12,824 nt of DNA, from positions 1 through 12,824 of the forward strand of contig JALWGO010000122.1 in assembly GCA_027038805.1 (NCBI GenBank), in the 5' to 3' direction. Positions within the stretch are counted from its first letter, which is position 1, and each line of letters begins with the position of its first letter. Below are positions 7,056 through 12,824 of this stretch, piece after piece. The translations under genes and the position numbers were made by a program. The stretch comes from Thermoprotei archaeon. GTDB lineage: Archaea > Thermoproteota > Thermoprotei_A > Sulfolobales > WANQ01. Below the pieces are notes generated by a model. It was not told where the DNA came from. It did no database searches and saw only the letters and a program-made list of their open reading frames with translations.

Positions 7056-7436
7056 ATGAGTAAACGTAGTTATGCGGATATTTTAAGGCTTTATAATAAG
7101 GCTTGGAGCCTGCGTGAAAAAGGTTTACGGAAACTAGATGACGGGGATAGAAGTAAGGCGTCTCGTCTCCTATTTTCCGCTCTACTGGAGATGCTTAGAG
7201 TACTAGCACTCTATGCTGGGAGAATACCTTACGGTATAAGTGACCCAGTATATCTAGCATCTATACTCCTCGATGAGGGCCTAGTTGACTCTAAAACATA
7301 TTCGCTCATAGTGGAGGCTGAGTTGGGTAGAGGGGAAAATATAAAGGCTCTACTGAAAGCGTTAGAAATAGTTGATAAAAAGATAAAGAGTCTAGACCCA
7401 TATATTGGTGGGCAAGCAAGACTCTTCCGCTACTAG
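7056..7436 (+). CDS. Small alpha-helical protein of unknown function
   Basis: 126 residues, almost entirely predicted helix, with no signal peptide, Cys or catalytic motif. The first ~65 residues alternate basic and hydrophobic positions (SLREKGLRKLDDGDRSKA, then LLFSALLEMLRVLALYAG), a layout reminiscent of HEPN- or PaREP1-like helical proteins. The RxxxxH motif of active HEPN nucleases is absent, so that likeness is weak. It is divergent from the DHH gene, with 48 bases shared upstream. It ends tail to tail with the E1-like gene: its TAG and that gene's stop are formed by the same CTAG at 7433-7436. The ATG has no strong Shine-Dalgarno (only GGGTG at 7041-7045), so translation may be leaderless or weak. 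No function is claimed. Confidence 0.7.
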   Translation: MSKRSYADILRLYNKAWSLREKGLRKLDDGDRSKASRLLFSALLEMLRVLALYAGRIPYGISDPVYLASILLDEGLVDSKTYSLIVEAELGRGENIKALLKALEIVDKKIKSLDPYIGGQARLFRY

Positions 7437-8170
7437 CCTAGCTTGCTACATACAGGGCAGTTGGGGTTACGTTTCAACTCTATCGTTGAAAACTCTCCTC
7501 TAAGCCCATCATATACCAGCATCCGTCCCTCAAAACTAGACCTTCCCTCAATTATTAGTTTTATTACCTCGTTGGCCTCAAGTACCCCCAATACACCAGG
7601 TGTCGTGGGAACCACGGGGAGAGGCGTTTCCCTAGGCGGGGGCGGAGCAGGCATTATACAGTTTAAACAAGGAGTTTTACCCGGGATAACTGTCATTAGC
7701 TGACCATACCATCCCTCGATACCAGCATGTACTAGTGGTTTTCGGTTCTCAACACAAGCCTTGTTTAATATTAGTCTTGTCTCCCAGTTATCTAGAGCGT
7801 CAACTACAACGTCTACATCCTTCACGAGCCTATAAGCGAGTTCTTCATCTAATCGTGCCTTGATGGCCTCTATTTCTACGTTGGGATTAAGTTTTCTTAA
7901 GCGCTCAGCTGCTACGTAGACTTTTGGTTTACCTAGGTCATCGGTAGTATATAGTACTTGTCTATTCAGATTACTAAGCTCTAATACACCGTCGTCGACG
8001 AGAACAAGCTTGCCAACACCAACAGCTGCTAGGTAAGCCGCAACTGGTGAGCCCAGACCACCTACTCCCACTATGAGGGCTCTAGCTTTCTTCAACTTAA
8101 GCTGGGCTTCTTCACCCCAAACTCGGAGCTGTCTATCATAACGTTCCCGCTCACTATCTGATAGACTCAT
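7433..8170 (-). CDS. E1-like adenylating enzyme, ThiF/MoeB/HesA family
   Basis: A 245-residue single-domain E1-like protein predicted to adenylate the C-terminus of a small ubiquitin-like sulfur carrier (ThiS, MoaD or archaeal SAMP type). Seen: the RYDRQ arginine finger (R13), the nucleotide loop GVGGLGSP (35-42), VDDGVLELSNLNRQ (58-71), the conserved Lys in GKPKV (80-84), DALDNWETR (124-132, Asp127 for Mg-ATP), GIEGWYGQL, and a zinc quartet C168/C171 with C238/C241. No Cys exists in the crossover loop (VVPTTPGVLG, 186-195), where ThiF and UbaA carry the one that forms the thioester or persulfide; the only other Cys is C139. That points to adenylation without thioester transfer, as in MoeB. 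ATG at 8170 is chosen over TTG at 8182 because GGAGG at 8176-8180 sits 5 bases before it. No partner sulfur-carrier gene is in the window. Confidence 0.88.
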   Translation of the reverse strand: MSLSDSERERYDRQLRVWGEEAQLKLKKARALIVGVGGLGSPVAAYLAAVGVGKLVLVDDGVLELSNLNRQVLYTTDDLGKPKVYVAAERLRKLNPNVEIEAIKARLDEELAYRLVKDVDVVVDALDNWETRLILNKACVENRKPLVHAGIEGWYGQLMTVIPGKTPCLNCIMPAPPPPRETPLPVVPTTPGVLGVLEANEVIKLIIEGRSSFEGRMLVYDGLRGEFSTIELKRNPNCPVCSKLG

Positions 8171-8175
8171 AGACG

Positions 8176-8180
8176 CCTCC
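8176..8180 (-). promoter_or_regulatory. Shine-Dalgarno site deciding the start of the E1-like gene
   Basis: GGAGG on the minus strand, 5 bases before ATG at 8170. A start at TTG 8182 would put this site inside the coding sequence. Confidence 0.7.
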
Positions 8181-8218
8181 AATCCTAGTAAACATGCTTG
8201 TAGTTAATTATGGTTTCC

Positions 8219-9544
8219 TTATAATGTATCGTTGAAGAAATCATTTGGTCTATTAAGAATCATCCTTAACAACTGGTTCTCAGTCCTACGTAGGAGAGAA
8301 TCCCCTAGGCCGCGGGCTACTTCTTCACTTATCCTACAAGCTTTTTTAATTAGGACTAATGGCTTCGGGTATCCTGTCTTCTTATCACTAGTAGTGTATA
8401 GTTCTCTTAACCCATTCTCTATTATTCCTTTATTATAGCCTCTCGGGTATAGTATTTGTATTATTGGGCCTTGCCGCGTAAACTTGGCATACCATAATCC
8501 TACGTCGATAACTCCTTGTCCCGTGGCCATTCTTTTCAATAGTTGGAGAGAGCCCTGGGTTTGCTCAGTAGGGTTTTTATTAAATAATTCGTTTACGGTG
8601 TTTATCCATGTCTTAATTATCCCCTCTTCAACTATATAGTTTGTATCTAGTACTGCTTTCTCAAGGTTTCTCCAAATATATGATAGGATAATAGTATCAT
8701 TTATCCATGATAATATTGGGTTTACCCTACCTATGTAGTTGCTGTCAGGATTGCTTGTAATCCAGAACACGTTCGTGTTCTTCTTATTTGCTTCTACTAG
8801 GAGATCTCTTATCAAGGATTCTAATATTCCCTTCTCTACCGATATAGTTACATAGTCAACGATATCATTGAAGCCGCTTCCAGGGGTAATCTTCATGGAT
8901 TCTATTAATGCAAACAAATCACTATACGTTTTTGGCAACAAGTTCACTAATCTCCTAAAAGACTCACGTATATTCTCGGCAAGTATATTTTTTCTAATAT
9001 CCCCTAAAAGCATAGATAGATAGGAATTAACATGCTCTTTTAATTCTCGACCAGCATCAGGAGAACCTATCTTGCCTAAGAGTCTATAATATAATGAGTC
9101 TTCTAGAACAAAAATCTCCCTCAAAAACTCGCTATAATCCCAGTTAAAGAAGATGTTATCCTCGTAATCTATTGCATGCAATGCTGTTAAAACCTCATAT
9201 ATTCGCTGATATATCTTGCTCCTTACCTCTACATTTCTTTTCGGAATTATAATGAGTGGAAAAGGCTTCTTTGATCCCAGAGTACTGCTTAGGGAATCAA
9301 TGTGTAGTGAGTTGCTAGAACCCTCTACTGAAACACCATAGGTGGTAATCATTAGTATAGTGCCTCCTAAACGGTTCTCTAAAGCGATGTTGCTTCCAAT
9401 AAAGCTGGAGGAAACATTGTTCTTATCATATAGTGGGCCATCATCTGTGTGTAATAGTATTTCATCGCCTAGGTTACGTAATTCTTCATAGACTTTCTCC
9501 TCGAAGTTCTCTACTATTAGACTTATCACTCCGCCTATCTTCAA
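8219..9544 (-). CDS. NurA-domain-like protein (putative nuclease)
   Basis: A 441-residue cytosolic protein whose pattern fits the NurA 5'-3' nuclease family, though divergently. Seen: an early acidic motif HTDDGPL (32-38) at the place of the NurA 'VDGS' motif, FVLEDSLYY (145-153) like the second 'DG-L' motif, VFWITSNPDS (259-268) followed by WINDTIIL (280-287), and near the end TGYPKPLVLIKKACRISEE (390-408), which resembles the family's conserved C-terminal 'YP-PL' segment. Archaeal NurA normally works with the HerA translocase and Mre11-Rad50 in DNA end resection; none of these is in the window, so this copy stands alone or is a paralog. The start is TTG at 9544 with GAGGGT (9551-9556) 6 bases upstream. 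It lies 48 bases before the E1-like gene, so co-transcription is likely. Confidence is moderate because of the altered motifs. Confidence 0.6.
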   Translation of the reverse strand: MKIGGVISLIVENFEEKVYEELRNLGDEILLHTDDGPLYDKNNVSSSFIGSNIALENRLGGTILMITTYGVSVEGSSNSLHIDSLSSTLGSKKPFPLIIIPKRNVEVRSKIYQRIYEVLTALHAIDYEDNIFFNWDYSEFLREIFVLEDSLYYRLLGKIGSPDAGRELKEHVNSYLSMLLGDIRKNILAENIRESFRRLVNLLPKTYSDLFALIESMKITPGSGFNDIVDYVTISVEKGILESLIRDLLVEANKKNTNVFWITSNPDSNYIGRVNPILSWINDTIILSYIWRNLEKAVLDTNYIVEEGIIKTWINTVNELFNKNPTEQTQGSLQLLKRMATGQGVIDVGLWYAKFTRQGPIIQILYPRGYNKGIIENGLRELYTTSDKKTGYPKPLVLIKKACRISEEVARGLGDSLLRRTENQLLRMILNRPNDFFNDTL

Positions 9545-9606
9545 ATCATTACCCTCTAAAACTAGCCCAGCTTTAATATGGTTCTAAGCAAATAATACGC
9601 AGATAC

Positions 9607-9616
9607 TAATTAAATA
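9607..9616 (+). promoter_or_regulatory. TATA-like box for the HD-domain gene
   Basis: TAATTAAATA is centred about 30 bases before the GTG at 9642. This spacing would give a transcript starting at or within a few bases of the start codon, consistent with leaderless expression. Confidence 0.45.
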
Positions 9617-9641
9617 GGTTTCTAACAACGAGAATAAACAC

Positions 9642-10265
9642 GTGGAGAATATGTTTAAAAGCCTACTAGAAAACCACCGCATAAAAACATTATACGAGTT
9701 ATCTAAGATCGTTATGGGTAGAGATCCAGTTCATGGTTGGCCTCACGTGGAAAGAGTCCTGGGCCTAGTTTTAAGGTTATCTGAGAATTATCGTGATAGA
9801 ATAGACTTAGAAGCCCTAGTTGTAGCAACCCTATTACACGATATCGGAAGACGCTTTGAAGAAGACTATGGCGAACACCACGCAGTTATTAGTGCCAGGC
9901 TAGCCAAGCATCTATTAGAAGCAATGGGTTATGATGAGGACTTTATAGGTAGAGTTGAAGAAATAATATTATCCCATAGCTTCTCATTAAGCAAGAAGCC
10001 TGAGAGCCTAGAGGCAATGATCTTAAGCGATGCCGATAAGCTAGATGCTATTGGAGCTATAGGTGTTGTGAGAGCCTTCATGCTTGGAGGGGAGCGTAGA
10101 GAAACAATAGAAGATAAGATAAGGCACTTCCACGAAAAATTGTTGAAGCTTAGAGAATTATTATACTTGGAGGAGTCAACTAGAATAGCGGAGAGACGCC
10201 ATAGATTCCTCGAGGAATTCTTAAGAGAACTTGAAAGAGATCTCAAGGAGTCTAAGGTCTACTAG
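9642..10265 (+). CDS. HD-domain phosphohydrolase
   Basis: A 207-residue soluble protein with a complete HD metal site. The residues are H35 in HGWPHVERV, H66-D67 in TLLHDIGR, H79/H80 in GEHHAV, H112 in ILSHSF, and D130/D132 in LSDADKLDAIG. The spacing and the HGWPH opening are like the YedJ/YpgQ (COG1418-type) group of bacterial and archaeal HD hydrolases, some of which cleave nucleotide pyrophosphates; the substrate here is unknown. The C-terminal 60 residues are a charged helical region that could form a coiled coil. GTG at 9642 fits a leaderless transcript. ATG at 9651 (three residues shorter, weak GGAG before it) is an alternative. It is divergent from the NurA-like gene and overlaps the convergent membrane-protein gene by 14 bases. 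Confidence 0.85.
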   Translation: MENMFKSLLENHRIKTLYELSKIVMGRDPVHGWPHVERVLGLVLRLSENYRDRIDLEALVVATLLHDIGRRFEEDYGEHHAVISARLAKHLLEAMGYDEDFIGRVEEIILSHSFSLSKKPESLEAMILSDADKLDAIGAIGVVRAFMLGGERRETIEDKIRHFHEKLLKLRELLYLEESTRIAERRHRFLEEFLRELERDLKESKVY

Positions 10266-10839
10266 CCTCAATACTGTATAGTTCCCAGAACACGTATCCA
10301 ACAGAAGCCAACGTGAACAAGAAGGCTGCCTGTGCCACGAAGTGTGGGTTATACCTTACTATATCTAATACGCCGAGTACTATAATACCCGAGCCTGCAT
10401 CAATGCTTAGTTTACTTGATCCCAGTATTCCTAGTCCTCTCAACATGCCCATTACCCGGTTATAGATGTTTGGTACGACGACGAAACTATAGATAAAGGA
10501 GACGACTATAGCCGTATAAGCTAGGCTAGCTCTAGCTCTATGACCTATGATTGGTAGATGCGTGAAACCTAGCAATAAGTTGACAGCTATAACAAGGAAT
10601 CCTAGATATCTTGCTAGATCCATTGCGGCATCGAGGCCTAGGTGTATTATCCTGTAGCCCATGTATACTATATAGGTTGATGAAGGCGAGATCAAGGCGT
10701 TTACAGCACCATTTACCTCTATCCAAGGCATTGATATGACTAGAAAATAAGCTACACCAGAAGTAATTGCGAGAACCAATGGAATAATATAGCGGAGTAC
10801 AAAGAAGTATAGGGCATACCTACTTCTCTGGCTCAACAT
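10252..10839 (-). CDS. Polytopic membrane protein of unknown function, third gene of the secreted-protein cluster
   Basis: 195 residues from the ATG at 10839. Predicted membrane helices lie at about 8-37, 76-98, 104-123 and 168-188, possibly also 145-161. Loops of about 40 residues (38-75 and 124-167) lie between them. No Cys, catalytic motif or known domain was recognised, and it does not look like signal peptidase I or a type IV pilus platform protein. The start at 10839 overlaps the preceding gene by 20 bases. AGAGGGA, ending 5 bases before the ATG, acts as its Shine-Dalgarno within that gene, so the two are translationally coupled. A longer version from 10896 would only extend back into the previous gene and is less likely. 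Its stop overlaps the convergent HD gene by 14 bases. It probably acts with the two upstream genes at the envelope. Confidence 0.75.
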   Translation of the reverse strand: MLSQRSRYALYFFVLRYIIPLVLAITSGVAYFLVISMPWIEVNGAVNALISPSSTYIVYMGYRIIHLGLDAAMDLARYLGFLVIAVNLLLGFTHLPIIGHRARASLAYTAIVVSFIYSFVVVPNIYNRVMGMLRGLGILGSSKLSIDAGSGIIVLGVLDIVRYNPHFVAQAAFLFTLASVGYVFWELYSIEASRP

Positions 10840-11563
10840 AGAATCCCTCTCTAACTTTTTTACCATTCTGCATGTATTCAACGAAAACATAGCCAAAACT
10901 ATGAGGTTCCACGGGTATAATTACAGGTACTCCACTATAAACTACTGATGTACTGGTATTATCAACCAGCTTTATAGCACCACTGGGAGACTTAGAGTAT
11001 AATCTAACACTAATATTCATTTCAAATCCTTCACTGACCATCCATGATGGACCCTTAACCGAGACCATAATATATGTTCCCATATCCCTAACACTCACCT
11101 TTATATGGCATGAATAAACTATTCTTATACCATAGGATTTAAACAATGCTGTAGAATTGAGATAGTGTACTAGGCCAGTAAAGGATAAGTCAATATACTT
11201 ACCCCTAATACAAGCATCTTTTAAGACATGAGGTTCAACTTCAATGAAAAGCTTGTTATCTCTAAAGCTTGCTCTTAGAGGAGTAATTCTTTCTCCACCA
11301 ATACGCAAACTAGTATTCTGAACACCTATGAACTCTGTATTCTTCGTGTTAAAGTATAATATAATCGTACTATTATTATCATATATCTTGTACTTAAAAT
11401 ACTGTATTATTGGCTGAGGAATGGCGGGGGGAGCAGCGTTCATGAGAGGCGAGTAAACGTTTACTACGAGGACCATTAATCCAACAATAATTATAGGCAC
11501 GCCATAGACGATAACGAAGTCGGCTATAATCCTAGCAGCTTGCTCTGATACCATCGTTATCAT
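10820..11563 (-). CDS. Membrane-anchored protein with extracellular beta-rich domain, second gene of the cluster
   Basis: 247 residues. A single N-terminal membrane helix (about 16-36, VIVYGVPIIIVGLMVLVV) is followed by a proline-rich hinge (NAAPPAIPQPI) and about 195 residues of alternating beta-strand pattern, probably outside the cell. Two Cys only, C118 and C152, could form a disulfide. Five NxS/T sequons are seen (N64, N83, N136, N183, N202). No known domain was recognised. The ATG at 11563 has no Shine-Dalgarno, but a TATA box at about 11588-11595 is correctly placed for a leaderless transcript. Gene order after the secreted beta protein and overlap with the polytopic membrane protein suggest a joint role, for example a base, anchor or assembly factor for a surface structure. 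That role is inference. Confidence 0.75.
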   Translation of the reverse strand: MITMVSEQAARIIADFVIVYGVPIIIVGLMVLVVNVYSPLMNAAPPAIPQPIIQYFKYKIYDNNSTIILYFNTKNTEFIGVQNTSLRIGGERITPLRASFRDNKLFIEVEPHVLKDACIRGKYIDLSFTGLVHYLNSTALFKSYGIRIVYSCHIKVSVRDMGTYIMVSVKGPSWMVSEGFEMNISVRLYSKSPSGAIKLVDNTSTSVVYSGVPVIIPVEPHSFGYVFVEYMQNGKKVREGFYVEPEK

Positions 11564-11585
11564 CTAGGAGAAAAATATTTTATGG

Positions 11586-11598
11586 TTAATATAAAAAA
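11586..11598 (-). promoter_or_regulatory. TATA box, probably driving leaderless expression of the anchored beta protein
   Basis: The minus strand reads TTTTTTATATTAA. Its core TTTATATT (11588-11595) is centred about 28 bases before the ATG at 11563, the spacing expected when transcription starts at the start codon. Confidence 0.55.
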
Positions 11599-11610
11599 TA
11601 TTTTCATTAA
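11593..11610 (-). terminator. Possible T-rich termination region after the secreted beta protein
   Basis: Starting about 9 bases past the TAA at 11619-11621, the minus strand becomes A/T-rich and holds a T6 run (11593-11598), the sort of tract that ends transcription in archaea. The tract overlaps the TATA box of the next gene. Termination may be partial, giving more transcript of the first gene than of the others. Confidence 0.35.
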
Positions 11611-11618
11611 TAGAGAGG

Positions 11619-12194
11619 TTACTCGAAGGGTGTTTCAGTATTGCTGTTACTCCAGTAGAGCTTCAATGATATACTTGCCGCTGTCGTTGGCAGTTTTTGT
11701 CCCTCACTCATCTTGAATATTAGGTTAATATGATACGTAGTATTGCCCGGTATCTGGAACAGCCAGCCGCTCCATCCACCAGTTAATAGGTTATAGCTTG
11801 CAATCTTGGCGCCAGAGTCATCTGTTATTATTAGTGTGGCGTTGTATACTTGAGCGGGTAACGTGTTAGTTGAACTAAATCCTATCCAGTAGGCGTTTGC
11901 GGTATCGGTGTTCTTTATCACTAGTATGTCGTGGTACTCTACTGTTTGATAGGTTATATGGATACTAAAGGTAGCTGAAGTGTTGTTAGCACCTATTGTA
12001 ACACTAATAGTATTACCGCCTAGACCAGTCTGATTAGCATTGCTTCCGCCAGCAAACACTATTGTTGGCGTAACATAGTTTACTGTACCATTGATGGGAT
12101 AAGATACTATAACGCCAGCATACGCTAGTGGTACTGCTACTAAGAGTAACGCCAAGGGTAGGGCAAGCACCTTTAAAAGCTTTCGGGTTTTCAC
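11619..12194 (-). CDS. Secreted beta-rich protein, candidate surface filament or surface-layer subunit
   Basis: 191 residues from the preferred GTG. A signal peptide of the Sec type (KTRKLLK, hydrophobic core, cleavage likely after AYA at residue 26) is followed by a 165-residue mature protein that is almost all beta pattern, with no Cys and no C-terminal membrane helix. The mature N-terminus GVIVSYPINGTVN is short, beta-prone and flexible. Near residues 88-105 the pattern YHDILVIKNTDTANAYWIGF resembles the 'N-x-(x)-T/G' strand of TasA/camelysin-like folds. Sequons occur at N35, N54, N70/N71, N118 and N151. Size, composition and gene order fit a donor-strand-exchanged filament subunit such as archaeal threads or bundling pili, but no homology could be tested. 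GTG at 12203 is in frame but lies inside the AGGTGA site, so 12194 is preferred. Confidence 0.75.
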   Translation of the reverse strand: MKTRKLLKVLALPLALLLVAVPLAYAGVIVSYPINGTVNYVTPTIVFAGGSNANQTGLGGNTISVTIGANNTSATFSIHITYQTVEYHDILVIKNTDTANAYWIGFSSTNTLPAQVYNATLIITDDSGAKIASYNLLTGGWSGWLFQIPGNTTYHINLIFKMSEGQKLPTTAASISLKLYWSNSNTETPFE

Positions 12195-12199
12195 AGCCC

Positions 12200-12205
12200 T
12201 CACCT
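12200..12205 (-). promoter_or_regulatory. Shine-Dalgarno site deciding the start of the secreted beta protein
   Basis: AGGTGA on the minus strand is a full match to the anti-Shine-Dalgarno complement and lies 5 bases before GTG at 12194. It overlaps the other candidate GTG (12203), which argues against that start. Confidence 0.6.
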
Positions 12206-12250
12206 ATGGTACCCTGCTTCTTATACTATATGTTAAGATTTGTTTTCTAA

Positions 12251-12259
12251 GTTTAAAAG
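12251..12259 (-). promoter_or_regulatory. TATA-like box for the secreted beta protein
   Basis: The minus strand reads CTTTTAAAC, about 60 bases before the GTG at 12194. A start near 12229 would give a leader of roughly 35 bases that includes the AGGTGA site. Confidence 0.4.
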
Positions 12260-12335
12260 TGTACCTCACATATTAATACCCGTAAATGATGAGTCTGTGA
12301 ACGTTTCAAAAGTATTATCCAGAACTTATAATTAA

Positions 12336-12356
12336 GGTGTTAGTACTCCTAACTCC
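12336..12356 (+). other. Small inverted repeat in the divergent intergenic region
   Basis: GGTGTTAG (12336-12343) pairs with CTAACTCC (12349-12356) with one mismatch around a 5-base loop. It lies in the 259-base gap between the secreted beta protein and the malate dehydrogenase and could be an operator or a chance hairpin. The rest of this gap shows promoter-like A/T stretches (for instance CTATATTAG at 12385-12393) and nothing else recognisable. Confidence 0.2.
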
Positions 12357-12453
12357 GATACACTATTAGTCTCCAACACGTATCCTATATTAGCTACGCT
12401 AACCCTAAGTATTACTCGAGTTCTCGCAGGCTTTTATGGAGGCGGTATAGGTC

Positions 12454-12824
12454 TTGCATTTAGCTGTTATAGGTACTGGTAGAGTTGGTAGGCCTACAGC
12501 CTATACGTTATTATTGACTCGATTATTTGATGAGATTAGCGTTGTAGATATAAAACCCGGGTTAGCGAGAGCTTTTGCTGAGGAACTCAAGCATGCAGCG
12601 GTAAGTAATAGGATAGATGTTAAGGTAAACTGGTTTGATCGAGATGAAGATCTTAGTGGTGCCGATGTAGTCGTGGTATCAGCTGGTTATCCGCGTAAGC
12701 CTGGGGAGAAGATTAGTAGACGTGATCTTGCTGGACGTAATGCCGAGATAATCAAGTATATCGCCGAGGTTGTTCCAAAGAATAATCGTGGAGCAAGATA
12801 CGTTATAGTAACTAACCCCGTAGA
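12454..12824 (+). CDS. mdh: Malate dehydrogenase (LDH/MDH family), N-terminal part, cut by window end
   Basis: The first 123 residues of an NAD(P)-linked 2-hydroxyacid dehydrogenase run to the window edge. The Rossmann motif IGTGRVG sits at residues 6-12. Asp32 ends beta-2 (VVDIKPG), which favours NAD. GADVVVVSAGYPRKPG (69-84) carries the active-site-loop Arg81, DLAGRNAEI follows at 91-99, and VIVTNPV ends the fragment at Asn121. The RKPG form of the loop is usual in archaeal malate dehydrogenases, so MDH is preferred over lactate dehydrogenase, but the substrate-deciding residues continue beyond the window. The start is TTG at 12454, the only start codon between the upstream in-frame stop (12448-12450) and the Rossmann strand. 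GGAGG at 12438-12442 is 11 bases before it. The enzyme acts in the cytosol in malate/oxaloacetate exchange. Confidence 0.85.
   Translation, partial: MHLAVIGTGRVGRPTAYTLLLTRLFDEISVVDIKPGLARAFAEELKHAAVSNRIDVKVNWFDRDEDLSGADVVVVSAGYPRKPGEKISRRDLAGRNAEIIKYIAEVVPKNNRGARYVIVTNPV

Noticed and set aside
8170..8182. TTG start at 8182 for the E1-like gene
   Set aside because: GGAGG at 8176-8180 lies just before the ATG at 8170; the TTG would place the ribosome site inside the gene.
10839..10896. Longer N-terminus (start at 10896) for the polytopic membrane protein
   Set aside because: The added residues lie wholly within the preceding gene and are not hydrophobic; ATG at 10839 has a Shine-Dalgarno 5 bases upstream.
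12286..12356. Possible C/D-box guide RNA: ATGATGA at 12286-12292 matches the C box
   Set aside because: No CTGA (D or D') box follows at the expected distance and no C' box is seen, so the single match is not enough.

Overview
The window reads as a hyperthermophilic crenarchaeon (Thermoproteota), most like a member of the Desulfurococcales. The evidence is an AT-rich genome using ATA, AGG/AGA and CTA codons, frequent GTG and TTG starts behind GAGG/GGTGA ribosome-binding sites, archaeal TATA-like boxes, very tight packing, and family content typical of that group: an APE0912-type SDR, a NurA-like nuclease, a DHH/DHHA1 RecJ-like protein and secreted sequon-rich beta proteins. The species cannot be named from the sequence. 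No tRNA, rRNA, CRISPR array, insertion sequence or prophage was seen.

Layout. 1-2076 (+): the tail of a HAD hydrolase, an AlkA/OGG-type DNA glycosylase overlapping it, and an SDR oxidoreductase lacking the usual Tyr/Lys. 2114-3250 (-): a protein with two predicted winged-helix regions. 3263-3622: an intergenic stretch with a possible 54-codon gene on the minus strand and a promoter for the next gene. 4,3623-5996 region (3623-5996, +): two surface proteins anchored by C-terminal membrane helices, one with a thermonuclease-like OB fold on a Thr/Pro stalk and one with DUF2341 plus a LamG-like domain. 6000-7007 (-) and 7056-7436 (+): a divergent pair, a DHH phosphoesterase and a small helical protein. 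7433-9544 (-): an E1-like ThiF/MoeB/HesA protein preceded by a NurA-like protein. 9642-10265 (+): an HD-domain phosphohydrolase. 10252-12194 (-): a three-gene secretion/envelope cluster, comprising a small secreted beta protein, a protein with an N-terminal membrane helix and an extracellular beta domain, and a polytopic membrane protein. 12454-12824 (+): the start of a malate/lactate dehydrogenase.

How they fit together. One theme is nucleic-acid maintenance (glycosylase, DHH protein, NurA-like protein), but these genes are in separate transcription units and no shared pathway is shown. The other theme is the cell surface. The best candidate for an undescribed system is 10252-12194. Its abundant-looking, Cys-free, sequon-rich secreted protein, with its own Shine-Dalgarno and T-rich downstream boundary, followed by two membrane proteins, would fit a filament or surface-layer assembly locus of the donor-strand (TasA / archaeal thread / bundling pilus) kind. 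That is inference and needs structure prediction. Several automatic start choices look wrong; Shine-Dalgarno sites favour 279, 3250, 8170, 10839 and 12194.
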